64,000 nucleotides of DNA from Bacteroidia bacterium. GTDB lineage: Bacteria > Bacteroidota > Bacteroidia > Flavobacteriales_D > Cryomorphaceae. This document shows, piece by piece, positions 9,375 through 18,524 of the stretch. The notes under the pieces were generated by a model, which saw nothing but the letters and a program-made list of their open reading frames with translations, was not told the origin of the DNA and did not search any database. Position numbers and translations under genes: made by a program. The first letter of the stretch is position 1. Each line of letters opens with the position of its first letter. Where the stretch lies: positions 609,577 through 673,576 of the forward strand of contig JAUICL010000003.1 of NCBI GenBank assembly GCA_030427905.1, given 5' to 3'.

Positions 9375-10362
9375 AGGGAATTGTGATTTTTTTGATGGCT
9401 GTACTCGGGCTGATATAGATGACACTGAGCTCAAATGCTCCTCTATTGTTTGTGGCTTGGTCAACAGACGAGTGGTTGATATCGTATGCAATACCAACGG
9501 TAAAATCGCCATAAGCCACACCGATGCTAGCTATAAACGCATCTCCGTTTCGGTTTATCCCGTCTCGCATGTCAATTCCAAGAAAAACTTCCCGCAAGCC
9601 AGGACCATTAGAAAACATAAGACCGGCGTCGCCCCCCATCACCCACTCTTGGGCTTTCTTGGCGGTACTCACCAAAATAGAAGGTTTGAAGAAAAGACCG
9701 TTTGCTGTATTGATCCGCCAATTCACATAGGTATTACTCCTGATCGGCAGATTGTCCTTGTTGTCGAAAAACGAAACATCGGGCCGATTCAAATGAAAAA
9801 AGGAAACACCTCCAGTAAGAATTGAATTCTTGAACTTTCGCGAAACCAATCCACCTACATTTAGATCGAAGTAGCCCGTTTGGTTGGAAAGGCGCGACTC
9901 CGAATTGGGTAGGTTGGGGTCAAAGGCCCCGATAGTCTGATTGTACTGTTCGGGAAAACTCGTCGATGAAAGATTGAAACTCTTGGAAACGAACCCAGCT
10001 TGCAGTCCAGCGCTATAGGTCCACACGCTTGTTTCCTTCTTGTAGCCCAAGCTTAGGTAAAATCGGTTTTGCGATAAATCAACTGCTCCGCTGTTGTCGG
10101 ATAGAAAAATCAATCCTGCCGAAAACTGACCTGGTAGTCCGTAAACGTTTTGGTCATAGGCAGCTGATATGGTCTGGTATGGCTTGGCAATCGCTTTCCA
10201 CTGCTCGCGATAATTGATAATGGCTCTCCAGTCTCCGTCATACACTCCCGTTTCTGCGGGGTTCATGGTCAAAGGAGAAAAGTCGTACATCGAAAAATGC
10301 ACGTCCTGGCCTTTCGCTGAAAACACACTAATGAATAGAATAAGGAGTAAAAACGCTCTCAT
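9361..10362 (-). CDS. PorP/SprF-family type IX secretion outer-membrane protein
   Basis: A 333-aa outer-membrane beta-barrel. Signal peptide MRAFLLLILFISVFSAKGQ, then DVHFSMYDFSPLTMNPAETG, the N-terminal signature of the PorP/SprF family, followed by YREQWKAIAKPYQTISAAYD and barrel strands with GLMFSNGPGLREVFLGIDMRDG and a Gly/aromatic-rich end. Members help T9SS secrete or attach large CTD-B adhesins to the surface. Its ATG directly abuts the stop of the M43 protease gene and its 3' end overlaps the OmpA-family gene, so all three form an operon. The divergent PKD adhesin at 11285 is the likely client; that pairing is inference from position. Confidence 0.92.
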   Translation of the reverse strand: MRAFLLLILFISVFSAKGQDVHFSMYDFSPLTMNPAETGVYDGDWRAIINYREQWKAIAKPYQTISAAYDQNVYGLPGQFSAGLIFLSDNSGAVDLSQNRFYLSLGYKKETSVWTYSAGLQAGFVSKSFNLSSTSFPEQYNQTIGAFDPNLPNSESRLSNQTGYFDLNVGGLVSRKFKNSILTGGVSFFHLNRPDVSFFDNKDNLPIRSNTYVNWRINTANGLFFKPSILVSTAKKAQEWVMGGDAGLMFSNGPGLREVFLGIDMRDGINRNGDAFIASIGVAYGDFTVGIAYDINHSSVDQATNNRGAFELSVIYISPSTAIKKITIPCDRY

Positions 10363-11217
10363 CTACCACAAGTTTGTTCTAAATTGAAGATACTGCTCTA
10401 TCATCCTATTGTACTGCTGGGGAGTAAATCGGCACCTACATTCAGCTGGAACATAAGACATAATGTTGTTTGCTGGTGGAACGTAAAAGTCGCCATTTGA
10501 ATCCGTAGCAGGATTCCCTATGTAATTGCAGTCTTCAAAATCATCTGGATCATCAGTCGGACTCGCTTCCGTATCACAAACCAAATCACCTGCAGTTTCA
10601 CAATTCGAGCCATCCACCAACTCGGGCCCACCTACTTCCGTTTCAAATGTGTGATAAAGTCCAAAGAAATGACCCATTTCATGAGGCAAGGTGTATACCT
10701 GTCCATTCATTGTCTCCTTTGTGATCCACACGGTGTCAGAACCTCCTGGAAAGGTCCCTAAACCTGCGGCTTCAATCCCACTATCAGCAATGATACTATT
10801 GACCAGATACACGTTTATCGTATTCACCTGATAGTACATACCTAGTAAATTTTCTCTGTCTTCTGCAGATCTATAATCTTGGAATTGGAAATCCTCAATT
10901 CTTCGCACTTCACAAATACGAAAACTAAACCCAATTGGGCTAAACATCTCATTCAAAAGAGCCAAAGCGTCCTCCAACTGTGACTCATCATAGCCCGTAT
11001 TTCCCAAACTATCTTCAACGATATGAACCGTCATTTGAAATTCGCGATTGAGCGTATTGATTTGCTCACAGCCAAAATAGCCCGGCATAAAGCTCTGTTG
11101 TGCTTGCAAACTAGCAGGTGTTACTACGGTACCGCAGCTTTGACCATAGCTCAGCGTGCTGATCAATACACTTGCGAAGAGAAAAAAAGCTGATTGGAAA
11201 TTACCCTTAAGCCTCAC
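10363..11217 (-). CDS. Secreted M43 (pappalysin-like) zinc metalloprotease
   Basis: A 284-aa exported protease. Signal peptide ends near SYGQ (residue 26). The zinc site HEMGHFFGLYH (His179, Glu180, His183, His189) is complete, and NNIMSYVP is the Met-turn; the Cys pattern (SNCETAGDLVCDTEASP, EDCNYIG, ECRCRFTPQQ) is that of M43B cytophagalysin/ulilysin-type enzymes, which also bind Ca. There is no C-terminal T9SS sorting domain, so it may stay in the periplasm, unlike many relatives that carry one. First gene of the operon with the PorP/SprF and OmpA-family genes (0 nt spacing). A role in processing the neighbouring adhesin is possible but unproven. Confidence 0.92.
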   Translation of the reverse strand: MRLKGNFQSAFFLFASVLISTLSYGQSCGTVVTPASLQAQQSFMPGYFGCEQINTLNREFQMTVHIVEDSLGNTGYDESQLEDALALLNEMFSPIGFSFRICEVRRIEDFQFQDYRSAEDRENLLGMYYQVNTINVYLVNSIIADSGIEAAGLGTFPGGSDTVWITKETMNGQVYTLPHEMGHFFGLYHTFETEVGGPELVDGSNCETAGDLVCDTEASPTDDPDDFEDCNYIGNPATDSNGDFYVPPANNIMSYVPAECRCRFTPQQYNRMIEQYLQFRTNLW

Positions 11218-11267
11218 TTTAAATCAATTTATCCGATGTCGAAAATAGTATTATTTTATATTTAGCC

Positions 11268-11279
11268 CACAAATTTGTG
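11268..11279. promoter_or_regulatory. 12-bp palindrome in the divergent adhesin/protease control region
   Basis: CACAAATTTGTG is a perfect palindrome 5 bp before the ATG of the PKD adhesin (11285) and 51 bp before the protease start (11217). Placed to act as an operator on either divergent gene; no regulator is assigned. Confidence 0.35.
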
Positions 11280-11284
11280 AGTAG

Positions 11285-14200
11285 ATGAGGGTCTCATTTT
11301 TTTCTTTCATAGTCTTTTTCATTTTTCCAATGCTTGCCTTGGCCGATATAAGTGCCAGTCAAACAGAAGGATGCGCACCACTAGCAGGTGTGGTATTTTC
11401 CAATTCGTATTCAAACGCCACCAATATAAATTGGGATTTGGGTAATGGAGCAAGTTCGTCAAGCCCCAGTCCGGTGAATAGCTATTCTGAACCAGGGGTT
11501 TACACTGTTGTCTTTACGGCTACGGTAAACGGTTCGCCAGTGAGTGAATCGCTGACGATCACCGTATTTGAGAATCCTGTGGCAGATTTTACAATCGGCC
11601 CTGAAAACGGTACCTGCCTTGGAAGTGCTACCCAATTTACCGATAACTCGAGTGCCGCTACTGGATCCAGTTTGGTCAATTGGCAATGGAATTTTGGAGA
11701 CGGATCGCCGAGTGCTTCTGGCCAAAACCAATCTCACACCTACGGTGCAGCTGGCACCTATGATGTAACGCTTGTCGTAACTGACAACAATGGCTGTACG
11801 GCTTCGGCTACCCTTTTTGACGAAGCCATCGTTTCTACGCCGCCTACCACATCTTTTTCTACTTCGCCCAATCCACCCGTTGCTTGTGAAGCACCCCTTT
11901 TGGTGTCTTTTATCAATTCGAGTTCAACAAATGCTCCCAATGGTGGTGGGCTGACTTACGCATGGAACTTTGGTAATGGCTCAACATCGACCCAAGAAAA
12001 TCCACCACCAGTAAACTACACGACTGAAGGAACCTTTGTAGTAACTCTGGTTGCCACGGATATTGCCGGCTGCGAAAGCACGGCCAGTACGGTGGTATCG
12101 CTTCAGGAGCCAAGTGCCGAAATATCGGTAGTCAATGCCGAAAACGGTGTGTCTTGCGGTGATATAGAATTGGAAATAGAGGGGACGCCAGGAGGAATAT
12201 TCAACTATGGCGACGGGACTACTGGTACGTCCTTGGAACACACTTATACCCAAGAAGGTGAGTTTACCATAACGTACAACATCAGTGTGAGTGGATGCTC
12301 GGCGAGCGCATCAACATCGATCATAATCGAAATGCCTTCTGCGGAAATTGTTTCAGATCCTGGATTCGCTTGTACGAAACCAGCACCGTTTTCCTATTCG
12401 CTCGAATCAGATTATGACATCGAGTCTTACAACTGGACTTTTGATGATGGCACAACGAGTACCGCGAGCAACCCAAATACACTGCTCGATTACGAAGGCC
12501 CAAATGAATACGCTATTAATGGCCTTATAACCTTTATGACTTCGGTGGAGTTTACAACAGCCAATGGGTGTACTGGGACTGCGACGGTCTTAGATTCTAT
12601 TTCGCTCCCAAATGCCCTGATTTATCAAGATCAAAATCAAGGGTGTGCACCGCTAAATGTCGATTTTACCGATAATAGTGGTCACTACTACGGTGGAGAA
12701 ATAGTGGAGTGGGAATGGCATTTTGGAGATGGGACAATTGAAACCAATAATACATCTACCGACCCAAGTCACACTTACGCGAATGCTGGTGAATACGAAG
12801 CTTTTTTGGTCATCACAACAGACGCAGGCTGTATCGACACATCCTTTTTTCAGGATATCGTGGTTGGTGAAGAGCTCAATCCGAGTTTTACCTTGAGCGC
12901 AACGAGTGTTTGTCCCGGAGAGCCCTTTTCCATCATCAATACTTCTTCTGACCTCGATTTAATTGACGCCTACGCTTATTCGGGCGACATGAATACGTTT
13001 GGAGCCTGTCTCGATGAAGCTTCTCCTACATTCGTTTTCGATGATGTGGCCGGCCAGGAAACCATCACCCAATTTGTAGAGTACAACGGCTGCGTTTCAG
13101 AGTCAACTCAAGAGATTACCGTAAACGGACCCGTCGCCAAAATATCTTATGGTTGCAACTGCGACACGCCATTCGACTACACTTTCGAAGCTGAAGTATA
13201 CGATGCCGACTCGTGGACCTGGGATTTTGGCGATGGAACGGTTGTGCCCAATTCAACATCAAGTTTTATCAGCCACACCTATGCGAGCACAGGTGATTAC
13301 ACAGCCGTGATCACAGCAACGAATGGAAGTTCGGGATGTGGCGATTTCATAGATAGTGTTCATGTCAAAGTCCGCGATTTGATTCCCGCATTAGAAATTC
13401 CTGCGAGATCATGCTTCGGAGAAGAAGTGACCTTAAATGCTTCGAACTCTATTGATGTGGGTGCCAATGACGGGTGTGAGCGCAACTACCTCTGGGAATT
13501 TGATGATGGTTCTCGTCCTTACAAAACCTTAGGGTCATTCACGAATCACACGTTCGAGATGAACGGCGTGAATACAGTGACCCTTTCGGTGAAAGACGAC
13601 AACGAATGTGTTCGGACCACTACGGCTACAATTAAAGTATTTGATGTGGAAGCGGCTTATGATGCAGATACCCTGTATGGCTGCCCACCACTCGAAGTCA
13701 ATTTTTCGGATCTCTCAACCGGCGATACCACCATTGTGGCGTGGACATGGAATTTTGGAGATGGGAGTGTTGAGAGCAGTGACCAAAACCCGAACCACAT
13801 TTTTGACAACCCCGTATTTGGCCCCGGAAACACGCCCCTTCCAAACCAAATCACTCTGGAAGTAACCGACATTCTCGGGTGCACGAGTACGATCAACAAT
13901 CTCGTTATACAGCAATTGGGCCCCAACCCCAATTTTGGCCCAAGTTCACCGACAAATATTTGCGTAGGAGATGATGTAAGTTTCGTTCCTTCTGGATCGA
14001 ATACTACCTACCATACTTATGAATGGGACTACGGCAACGGCGATAGCTCCGAAGGCCCTGTAGGAAGTAGTACCTTTGAATTGAGCGGACAGTACGAAAT
14101 AACCCTTGTGGTGACTGACACGGTGGGCTGCTCGCGAGAATTGACTCAAACGCTAGTCAATGTTCAAGACTACCCTGTAGCGATTATCGACCCGAGTTTT

Positions 14201-15691
14201 AACGTAGGTGATGTGCTCTGCTATCCCACTATCATCGATTATGTGGATGTATCGATCAATCCGTTCCCAAGTTCGCGCACATGGCTACTGGAAGGGAATC
14301 CGCCAACATCAAACCCAGCCACATCCACAACATACACCTTGCCTGGTGAATACGACGTCTCGCTTTCTGTGACATCAACTCACGGATGTATGCACGACAC
14401 TTCGCTCACGGTGGTTATTGAAGGTCCACTTGGTGAAATCGTTCTCGACCCTGAAGCTATTTGCCCCGGTGGAGACATCAGTTTGAGTCTTGCCGACACG
14501 GCTGATCTGGCGTTCTGGTCATTCACCCTAGGTGATGGAAATTCGGTATCAAATCAACTTCCCGTTGACTACACCTATGCCGACGATTTTATTCCTGGGT
14601 CTGGGTTTACCAATATCGTGCTTGTCATGCACAGCCCCGACAGCGCTTGTTCTGCGGGTCGACAAGTGGAGTTGACCATCGAAGAAGTGATCGCCGATTT
14701 TGCGCTCAATCAGGATATCAATGTAGAAGACTCCATTCACTGTTTCGGTATTCCCGATTCATTCTTCAATACTTCGTCGGCCAATGCTACGAGCTTTGAC
14801 TGGACCGTTGAATCAAACGGCAATACTTACACGACTGAAAATGTCCAAAACATCGACCTTCCAGTGGGTACGAGTGTGATCGAATTAATTGTTGAAAGTG
14901 ATTTAGGTTGTCGAGACACGCTGTATCGAACCATGGAGATTTTCCCACTTCCGGAACCAACCATCACACCGGGCACATCGATTTGTCAGGGAGAAGACTA
15001 CGTGCTAATGGCTGATGGTGGAGAAACGTATAGCTGGACGCCCGTCATCGGACTTGATGACCCCACATCGAATGTAGTCGTGGCCACACCGGAGTTTACC
15101 ACCACATATACCGTGTTGGTGACAGACACCAATAATTGCTCCGAGAGTATTTCGAGTCAGCTATTTGTGTACTTACCACCACCGAGCGTTTCGGAAGATA
15201 CCACGCTCTATATCGGAGACTATGACAATGCCGGTTTTTATCTAGGCGAAGGCTACACGTATCAGTGGTCTCCCAATATATACCTTGGCTGCGACACCTG
15301 TGCAAACACCTGGTTTAGACCGCTCGAAGACATTACCTATACACTCACGATTTCAGATACGCTCGGATGTTTTAGTATCGATTCGTACTTCGCCTATTCT
15401 ATCATCGAAGTTGAGTCAGTCTCGTTGCCAGATGCTTTCACACCCAATGGAGATGGAATAAACGATGTGATTTTTGTAAAAGGCTGGGGAATAGAAGAGA
15501 TACATTCTTTCCAGATTTACAATCGCTGGGGTGAACTGGTCTTCGAGACCAATGATATCAACGAAGGTTGGGACGGTACCTACAAAGGCGAATTGCAAAA
15601 TTCGGATTCATACGCTTACGTGGTTGTAGCCAAAAACTTTATTTCTGAGCAGCCCGAAACGCACAAGGGGTTCATCGATCTGATCAGATAG
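11285..15691 (+). CDS. Giant PKD-repeat surface adhesin with T9SS type B (gliding-associated) C-terminus
   Basis: A 1468-aa secreted protein. Signal peptide MRVSFFSFIVFFIFPMLALA. About a dozen PKD/Ig-like modules follow, recognisable by W-FGDG or W-YGNG turns followed by HTY..AGTYDVTLVVTD strands (for example WQWNFGDGSPSASG, WEWHFGDGTIETN, WTWDFGDGTVVPN, WTWNFGDGSVESS). Most modules begin with a C-P/E-P-L pair and carry one disulfide. The last ~95 residues (LPDAFTPNGDGINDVIFV, IYNRWGELVFETND, NEGWDGTYKGE, and a KGFIDLIR end) are the CHU_C/gliding-motility-associated CTD, the type B T9SS signal, which usually needs a PorP/SprF partner. That partner is encoded divergently next door. Probable role: adhesion or gliding; cargo status is firm, ligand unknown. 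Confidence 0.9.
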   Translation: MRVSFFSFIVFFIFPMLALADISASQTEGCAPLAGVVFSNSYSNATNINWDLGNGASSSSPSPVNSYSEPGVYTVVFTATVNGSPVSESLTITVFENPVADFTIGPENGTCLGSATQFTDNSSAATGSSLVNWQWNFGDGSPSASGQNQSHTYGAAGTYDVTLVVTDNNGCTASATLFDEAIVSTPPTTSFSTSPNPPVACEAPLLVSFINSSSTNAPNGGGLTYAWNFGNGSTSTQENPPPVNYTTEGTFVVTLVATDIAGCESTASTVVSLQEPSAEISVVNAENGVSCGDIELEIEGTPGGIFNYGDGTTGTSLEHTYTQEGEFTITYNISVSGCSASASTSIIIEMPSAEIVSDPGFACTKPAPFSYSLESDYDIESYNWTFDDGTTSTASNPNTLLDYEGPNEYAINGLITFMTSVEFTTANGCTGTATVLDSISLPNALIYQDQNQGCAPLNVDFTDNSGHYYGGEIVEWEWHFGDGTIETNNTSTDPSHTYANAGEYEAFLVITTDAGCIDTSFFQDIVVGEELNPSFTLSATSVCPGEPFSIINTSSDLDLIDAYAYSGDMNTFGACLDEASPTFVFDDVAGQETITQFVEYNGCVSESTQEITVNGPVAKISYGCNCDTPFDYTFEAEVYDADSWTWDFGDGTVVPNSTSSFISHTYASTGDYTAVITATNGSSGCGDFIDSVHVKVRDLIPALEIPARSCFGEEVTLNASNSIDVGANDGCERNYLWEFDDGSRPYKTLGSFTNHTFEMNGVNTVTLSVKDDNECVRTTTATIKVFDVEAAYDADTLYGCPPLEVNFSDLSTGDTTIVAWTWNFGDGSVESSDQNPNHIFDNPVFGPGNTPLPNQITLEVTDILGCTSTINNLVIQQLGPNPNFGPSSPTNICVGDDVSFVPSGSNTTYHTYEWDYGNGDSSEGPVGSSTFELSGQYEITLVVTDTVGCSRELTQTLVNVQDYPVAIIDPSFNVGDVLCYPTIIDYVDVSINPFPSSRTWLLEGNPPTSNPATSTTYTLPGEYDVSLSVTSTHGCMHDTSLTVVIEGPLGEIVLDPEAICPGGDISLSLADTADLAFWSFTLGDGNSVSNQLPVDYTYADDFIPGSGFTNIVLVMHSPDSACSAGRQVELTIEEVIADFALNQDINVEDSIHCFGIPDSFFNTSSANATSFDWTVESNGNTYTTENVQNIDLPVGTSVIELIVESDLGCRDTLYRTMEIFPLPEPTITPGTSICQGEDYVLMADGGETYSWTPVIGLDDPTSNVVVATPEFTTTYTVLVTDTNNCSESISSQLFVYLPPPSVSEDTTLYIGDYDNAGFYLGEGYTYQWSPNIYLGCDTCANTWFRPLEDITYTLTISDTLGCFSIDSYFAYSIIEVESVSLPDAFTPNGDGINDVIFVKGWGIEEIHSFQIYNRWGELVFETNDINEGWDGTYKGELQNSDSYAYVVVAKNFISEQPETHKGFIDLIR

Positions 15692-15697
15692 CCAACC

Positions 15698-16561
15698 TTA
15701 CTCGAGCAAGGACTTCAAAGCCTTCACATTGTTGGTCTGGATCACATCTGGGTTAAACCGCACCAGCTCGGCATTTCCCGAACGAGATTTGGCGCCAAAG
15801 GTCACCACTTCGATACCTTGAGCGTGTGCCAGATCCACGTGTTCGTTCGTCAGGAGCTTTCGCTTAATGGTCAGCGACTCGATGCCCAATTCTAATACGC
15901 GGTCTATTCCTCGTTGGAAATCCTCTGTCTCTTCGTACGAAAGTTTCCCTCCCATTCCAGATTCCTTGAGCTGCCGAAGCAAATTCGTATTCGTGGAAAT
16001 GATCAATAGCTTGTCATCGGGAAAAGTGCTTTTGTTGAAATAGTCAATTAGACTCTGCCCAATTTCTTCCAAGTCAGCATAAGCGATAGAGTCGCATGGG
16101 CTATAGGCGCGCACATCGAGCTGCAAATGCGGCACTGGATCGAGCTGAACCATATAGCCGATCAGACTATCAAGACTGATAATAGCTTCACTTTGAAACA
16201 TATCGAAGAATCCACCTAAAACATAGGGCTGACCAAGTATCTCATGGGAGTTGAGATGACGAATACAGCCACTCAAGTTTGTCACTTTGTCGAGGGTGAG
16301 ATCATGAAACAAAATCCATTCACCATCAGCAGAAAGCTGTACGTCAACTTCCAGCCCATCGGCACCGTTTTCAAGAGCCTTCGATAAGGATATAAAGCTG
16401 TTGGATGGGTATGGGTTGAATGGATTTACAACCGACTCAAAACCCAATCCAGCGTGACCGATATTGAGAATCTCGCCTTGATTTAAATTCTTGATTTTAG
16501 AAGTATCTACACTGACACATCCCACCAACCAAAACGACAATAGAAGAACGAACACTCTCAT
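15698..16561 (-). CDS. Glycerophosphodiester phosphodiesterase-family lipoprotein
   Basis: A 287-aa GDPD-fold lipoprotein: lipobox LVGC near residue 15, then NIGHAGLGFES at 34-43, LEVDVQLSADGEW (Glu71, Asp73) and LFHD (His86). The usual catalytic HRG is HAG here, so the second-shell Arg is replaced by Ala, while both His and the metal-binding Glu/Asp are kept. The PENT motif is replaced by PSNS. C-terminal GDPD strands with GIEVVTFGAK and the NPDVIQTNN end are present. The family cleaves glycerophosphodiesters from deacylated phospholipids. It overlaps the upstream ArnT-like gene by 4 nt, so it is co-expressed with it. Activity on standard substrates is uncertain given the Arg change. Confidence 0.82.
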   Translation of the reverse strand: MRVFVLLLSFWLVGCVSVDTSKIKNLNQGEILNIGHAGLGFESVVNPFNPYPSNSFISLSKALENGADGLEVDVQLSADGEWILFHDLTLDKVTNLSGCIRHLNSHEILGQPYVLGGFFDMFQSEAIISLDSLIGYMVQLDPVPHLQLDVRAYSPCDSIAYADLEEIGQSLIDYFNKSTFPDDKLLIISTNTNLLRQLKESGMGGKLSYEETEDFQRGIDRVLELGIESLTIKRKLLTNEHVDLAHAQGIEVVTFGAKSRSGNAELVRFNPDVIQTNNVKALKSLLE

Positions 16562-18153
16562 TGCAACAAATAGACTTTGATTTTATACTTCGAGTCTTTC
16601 CGAAAATAGTCAAAGACTCCGTAGTTCGTGACTTCGCAGCTGTCTGAACGCTGATCAACCCACTCATCGAACTTATTGCCGTATCCAAACAAAGCAACTG
16701 GCAAATCCTTGCCAACCGCGAGTGAGTCGAGTCTAACTTCTTTGACTGGCTTACCGGCCGCCCACACCAACTTCATATTCGGTGCACTTCCAGTTATAAA
16801 GTATGGAACTCCTTCCAGCTCAGCATATGTCTGTACTTCAGCCACATCTTTAAACTCGGGGTATTTATAGTAGAAATCTGAAATTTCAGGGGTCAGTGTA
16901 AGGCAAATAACGGCCACGGCTGCAGCCGATCGTATCAATACGGAGAAGGATTGATTGGTCCAGGCTGGTTTGATAATGAACAAGCCCAAAAAGGGCATCG
17001 CTGCCATCCCCAGAAAAGACAACCAAGAGAAGTCGATCACTTCCCTATTCATCCAGCCAATAATTGGTACTGCCATACAGCCCAACCCGACTACAGTTCC
17101 GAAAATTCGCAAAATAAGCCGGTCGCCCTTAAGAGCTTGCTCGGTAGTGAACCGCTGTAGCAGCCCACGATACATGTATGCCGCCATCAAAACCATTGGA
17201 ACGATAGCCGGCAAGAGATACCGCTCTTTTTTGGTGGGAACCACAGACAAAAACAAAATGGACAGCAGCATCCAGGCAAGGACAAACTTGTACTTTCCAA
17301 ACAGGTCTACCGTTGGCTTTCCGTACTTCCAAAAGAAAGAACCGATTACAAAAACAGCCCAGATACCAACATAGACTGCAAAGTGGCCGTAAAAATAGAA
17401 TGGGCGAACATGGCGAGCCCCCCATGAGTTTGTTTCCTTATTTACCACATACTCCGATATCTCTGGAGCCATAACATAAGTGTAAATATTCCAGCCGAAA
17501 CCTAAGAACAAACCGGCTACCACCACGATCGCGATAGATTTCCATTCCTTGGCCACCATTTTCCATCCATAACCATACCCGTAAGCCAAGATAAACGGGA
17601 GCCACATGGTATAGGGCGCTATGGGCCCTTTACTCATGACTGAAAGCGCCATAAAGAGAATGGCCCCTACGAGATTTGAATTGCGCCTAAGGTTCCAAAA
17701 CCGTAAAAGCTGCCAGATAGACCCCACCATAAACGCATGGGCGTAGATGTCCCAACTATTGGTTCGGGTGAGTTGAATTACTAACAAACTAGTGGCCATC
17801 ACTATTCCTCCGATCAGCTGAAAATACCGATCGCGGGAGAGCTCCCCGCAAAGACGAAAGAAGGCGAAAACCATAAACAGACCTACCAAGGCGGCGGGAA
17901 AGCGCATCGCGAAAGGGCTATCCAAGCCGCCCACAAGAGCCGAAACGGCTGTAAGCCAAGTTGGGAGCGGTGGTTTCTCAAGTCTTGGAGCTTCATTCAT
18001 CGTCGGAAAACCCCAGTGGCCATCCTGTATCATTTCGCGTGCAGTGATGAAGTTTCGGGCTTCCATCAGGTCTGGAGCAAACTCCCCAAGATGCGCGAAG
18101 AACGTGCAAAAACAAAGAGCAAAGATGATGGTGAGTTGACGAGAGACTTTCAT
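16558..18153 (-). CDS. ArnT/PMT-like membrane glycosyltransferase (GT83 family)
   Basis: A 531-aa polytopic protein with about 11-12 membrane helices and a C-terminal soluble tail (~430-531). The first periplasmic loop contains APDLMEARNFITAREMI and EAPRLEKPPLPTWL, the signature of ArnT/PMT-type enzymes that transfer a sugar from a polyprenyl phosphate to lipid A or another acceptor; the acidic residue in DLMEAR is the usual catalytic base position. The KKERYLLPAIVPM segment near residue 300 is also typical. It overlaps the GDPD lipoprotein gene (ATGA). The nearby GT2 and LAB_N proteins could build and present its polyprenyl-phosphate sugar donor. Acceptor and sugar are not known. Confidence 0.88.
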   Translation of the reverse strand: MKVSRQLTIIFALCFCTFFAHLGEFAPDLMEARNFITAREMIQDGHWGFPTMNEAPRLEKPPLPTWLTAVSALVGGLDSPFAMRFPAALVGLFMVFAFFRLCGELSRDRYFQLIGGIVMATSLLVIQLTRTNSWDIYAHAFMVGSIWQLLRFWNLRRNSNLVGAILFMALSVMSKGPIAPYTMWLPFILAYGYGYGWKMVAKEWKSIAIVVVAGLFLGFGWNIYTYVMAPEISEYVVNKETNSWGARHVRPFYFYGHFAVYVGIWAVFVIGSFFWKYGKPTVDLFGKYKFVLAWMLLSILFLSVVPTKKERYLLPAIVPMVLMAAYMYRGLLQRFTTEQALKGDRLILRIFGTVVGLGCMAVPIIGWMNREVIDFSWLSFLGMAAMPFLGLFIIKPAWTNQSFSVLIRSAAAVAVICLTLTPEISDFYYKYPEFKDVAEVQTYAELEGVPYFITGSAPNMKLVWAAGKPVKEVRLDSLAVGKDLPVALFGYGNKFDEWVDQRSDSCEVTNYGVFDYFRKDSKYKIKVYLLQ

Positions 18154-18524
18154 AAAAAACCTGTTCGGCTAAATTAAAGATTCTACAATTCCCTTGGAGA
18201 ATAGCTATTAAGTGAAAGAATAATTTCGTCGATGACTGCCCAACAACTATCTTAAACTCCTGTATTCATGTCACTTCGAGTGTTTTATATGAGGAACGAA
18301 GATAAAATGTATCGAGAAGTCATTCGGAATTTTGAGCAGCTTAATGGTTCTCGATACGATTCACTCCTACGGTCGTAAATCACTCGAACTGACAACCACT
18401 GGACAGTTTCAAAATATGAAAAACCCTTATTTTTCTTATGCTGGTATATAGCAGGGGAATCGTAAAAGATTATTCGAAGTCTGAAGTGCAGACGAGAATC
18501 CACGGCTAAAATTTATATTTGTGG
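18154..18524. other. Non-coding divergent intergenic region
   Basis: 371 bp between the divergent ArnT-like and epimerase genes. No open frame with coding character was seen. It contains the nested inverted repeat at 18269-18394 described separately. A TATATTTG (-7-like) lies at 18514-18521, only 3 bp from the epimerase ATG. Confidence 0.6.
18269..18394. repeat. Nested inverted repeat, REP/MITE-like palindromic unit
   Basis: Outer arms TGTCACTTCGAGTG (18269-18282) and CACTCGAACTGACA (18381-18394) are complementary at 13 of 14 positions. Inner arms GTATCGAGAA (18309-18318) and TTCTCGATAC (18348-18357) are perfectly complementary. The 126-bp unit can fold into a long interrupted hairpin. It resembles dispersed intergenic palindromes I recall from flavobacterial genomes; only one copy is in this window. 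Confidence 0.65.

Noticed and set aside
18514..18521. TATATTTG box just before the epimerase start, suggesting a leaderless transcript
   Set aside because: The box ends 3 bp before the ATG and no TTG lies at the -33 distance, so it may be chance; kept out of the promoter list.
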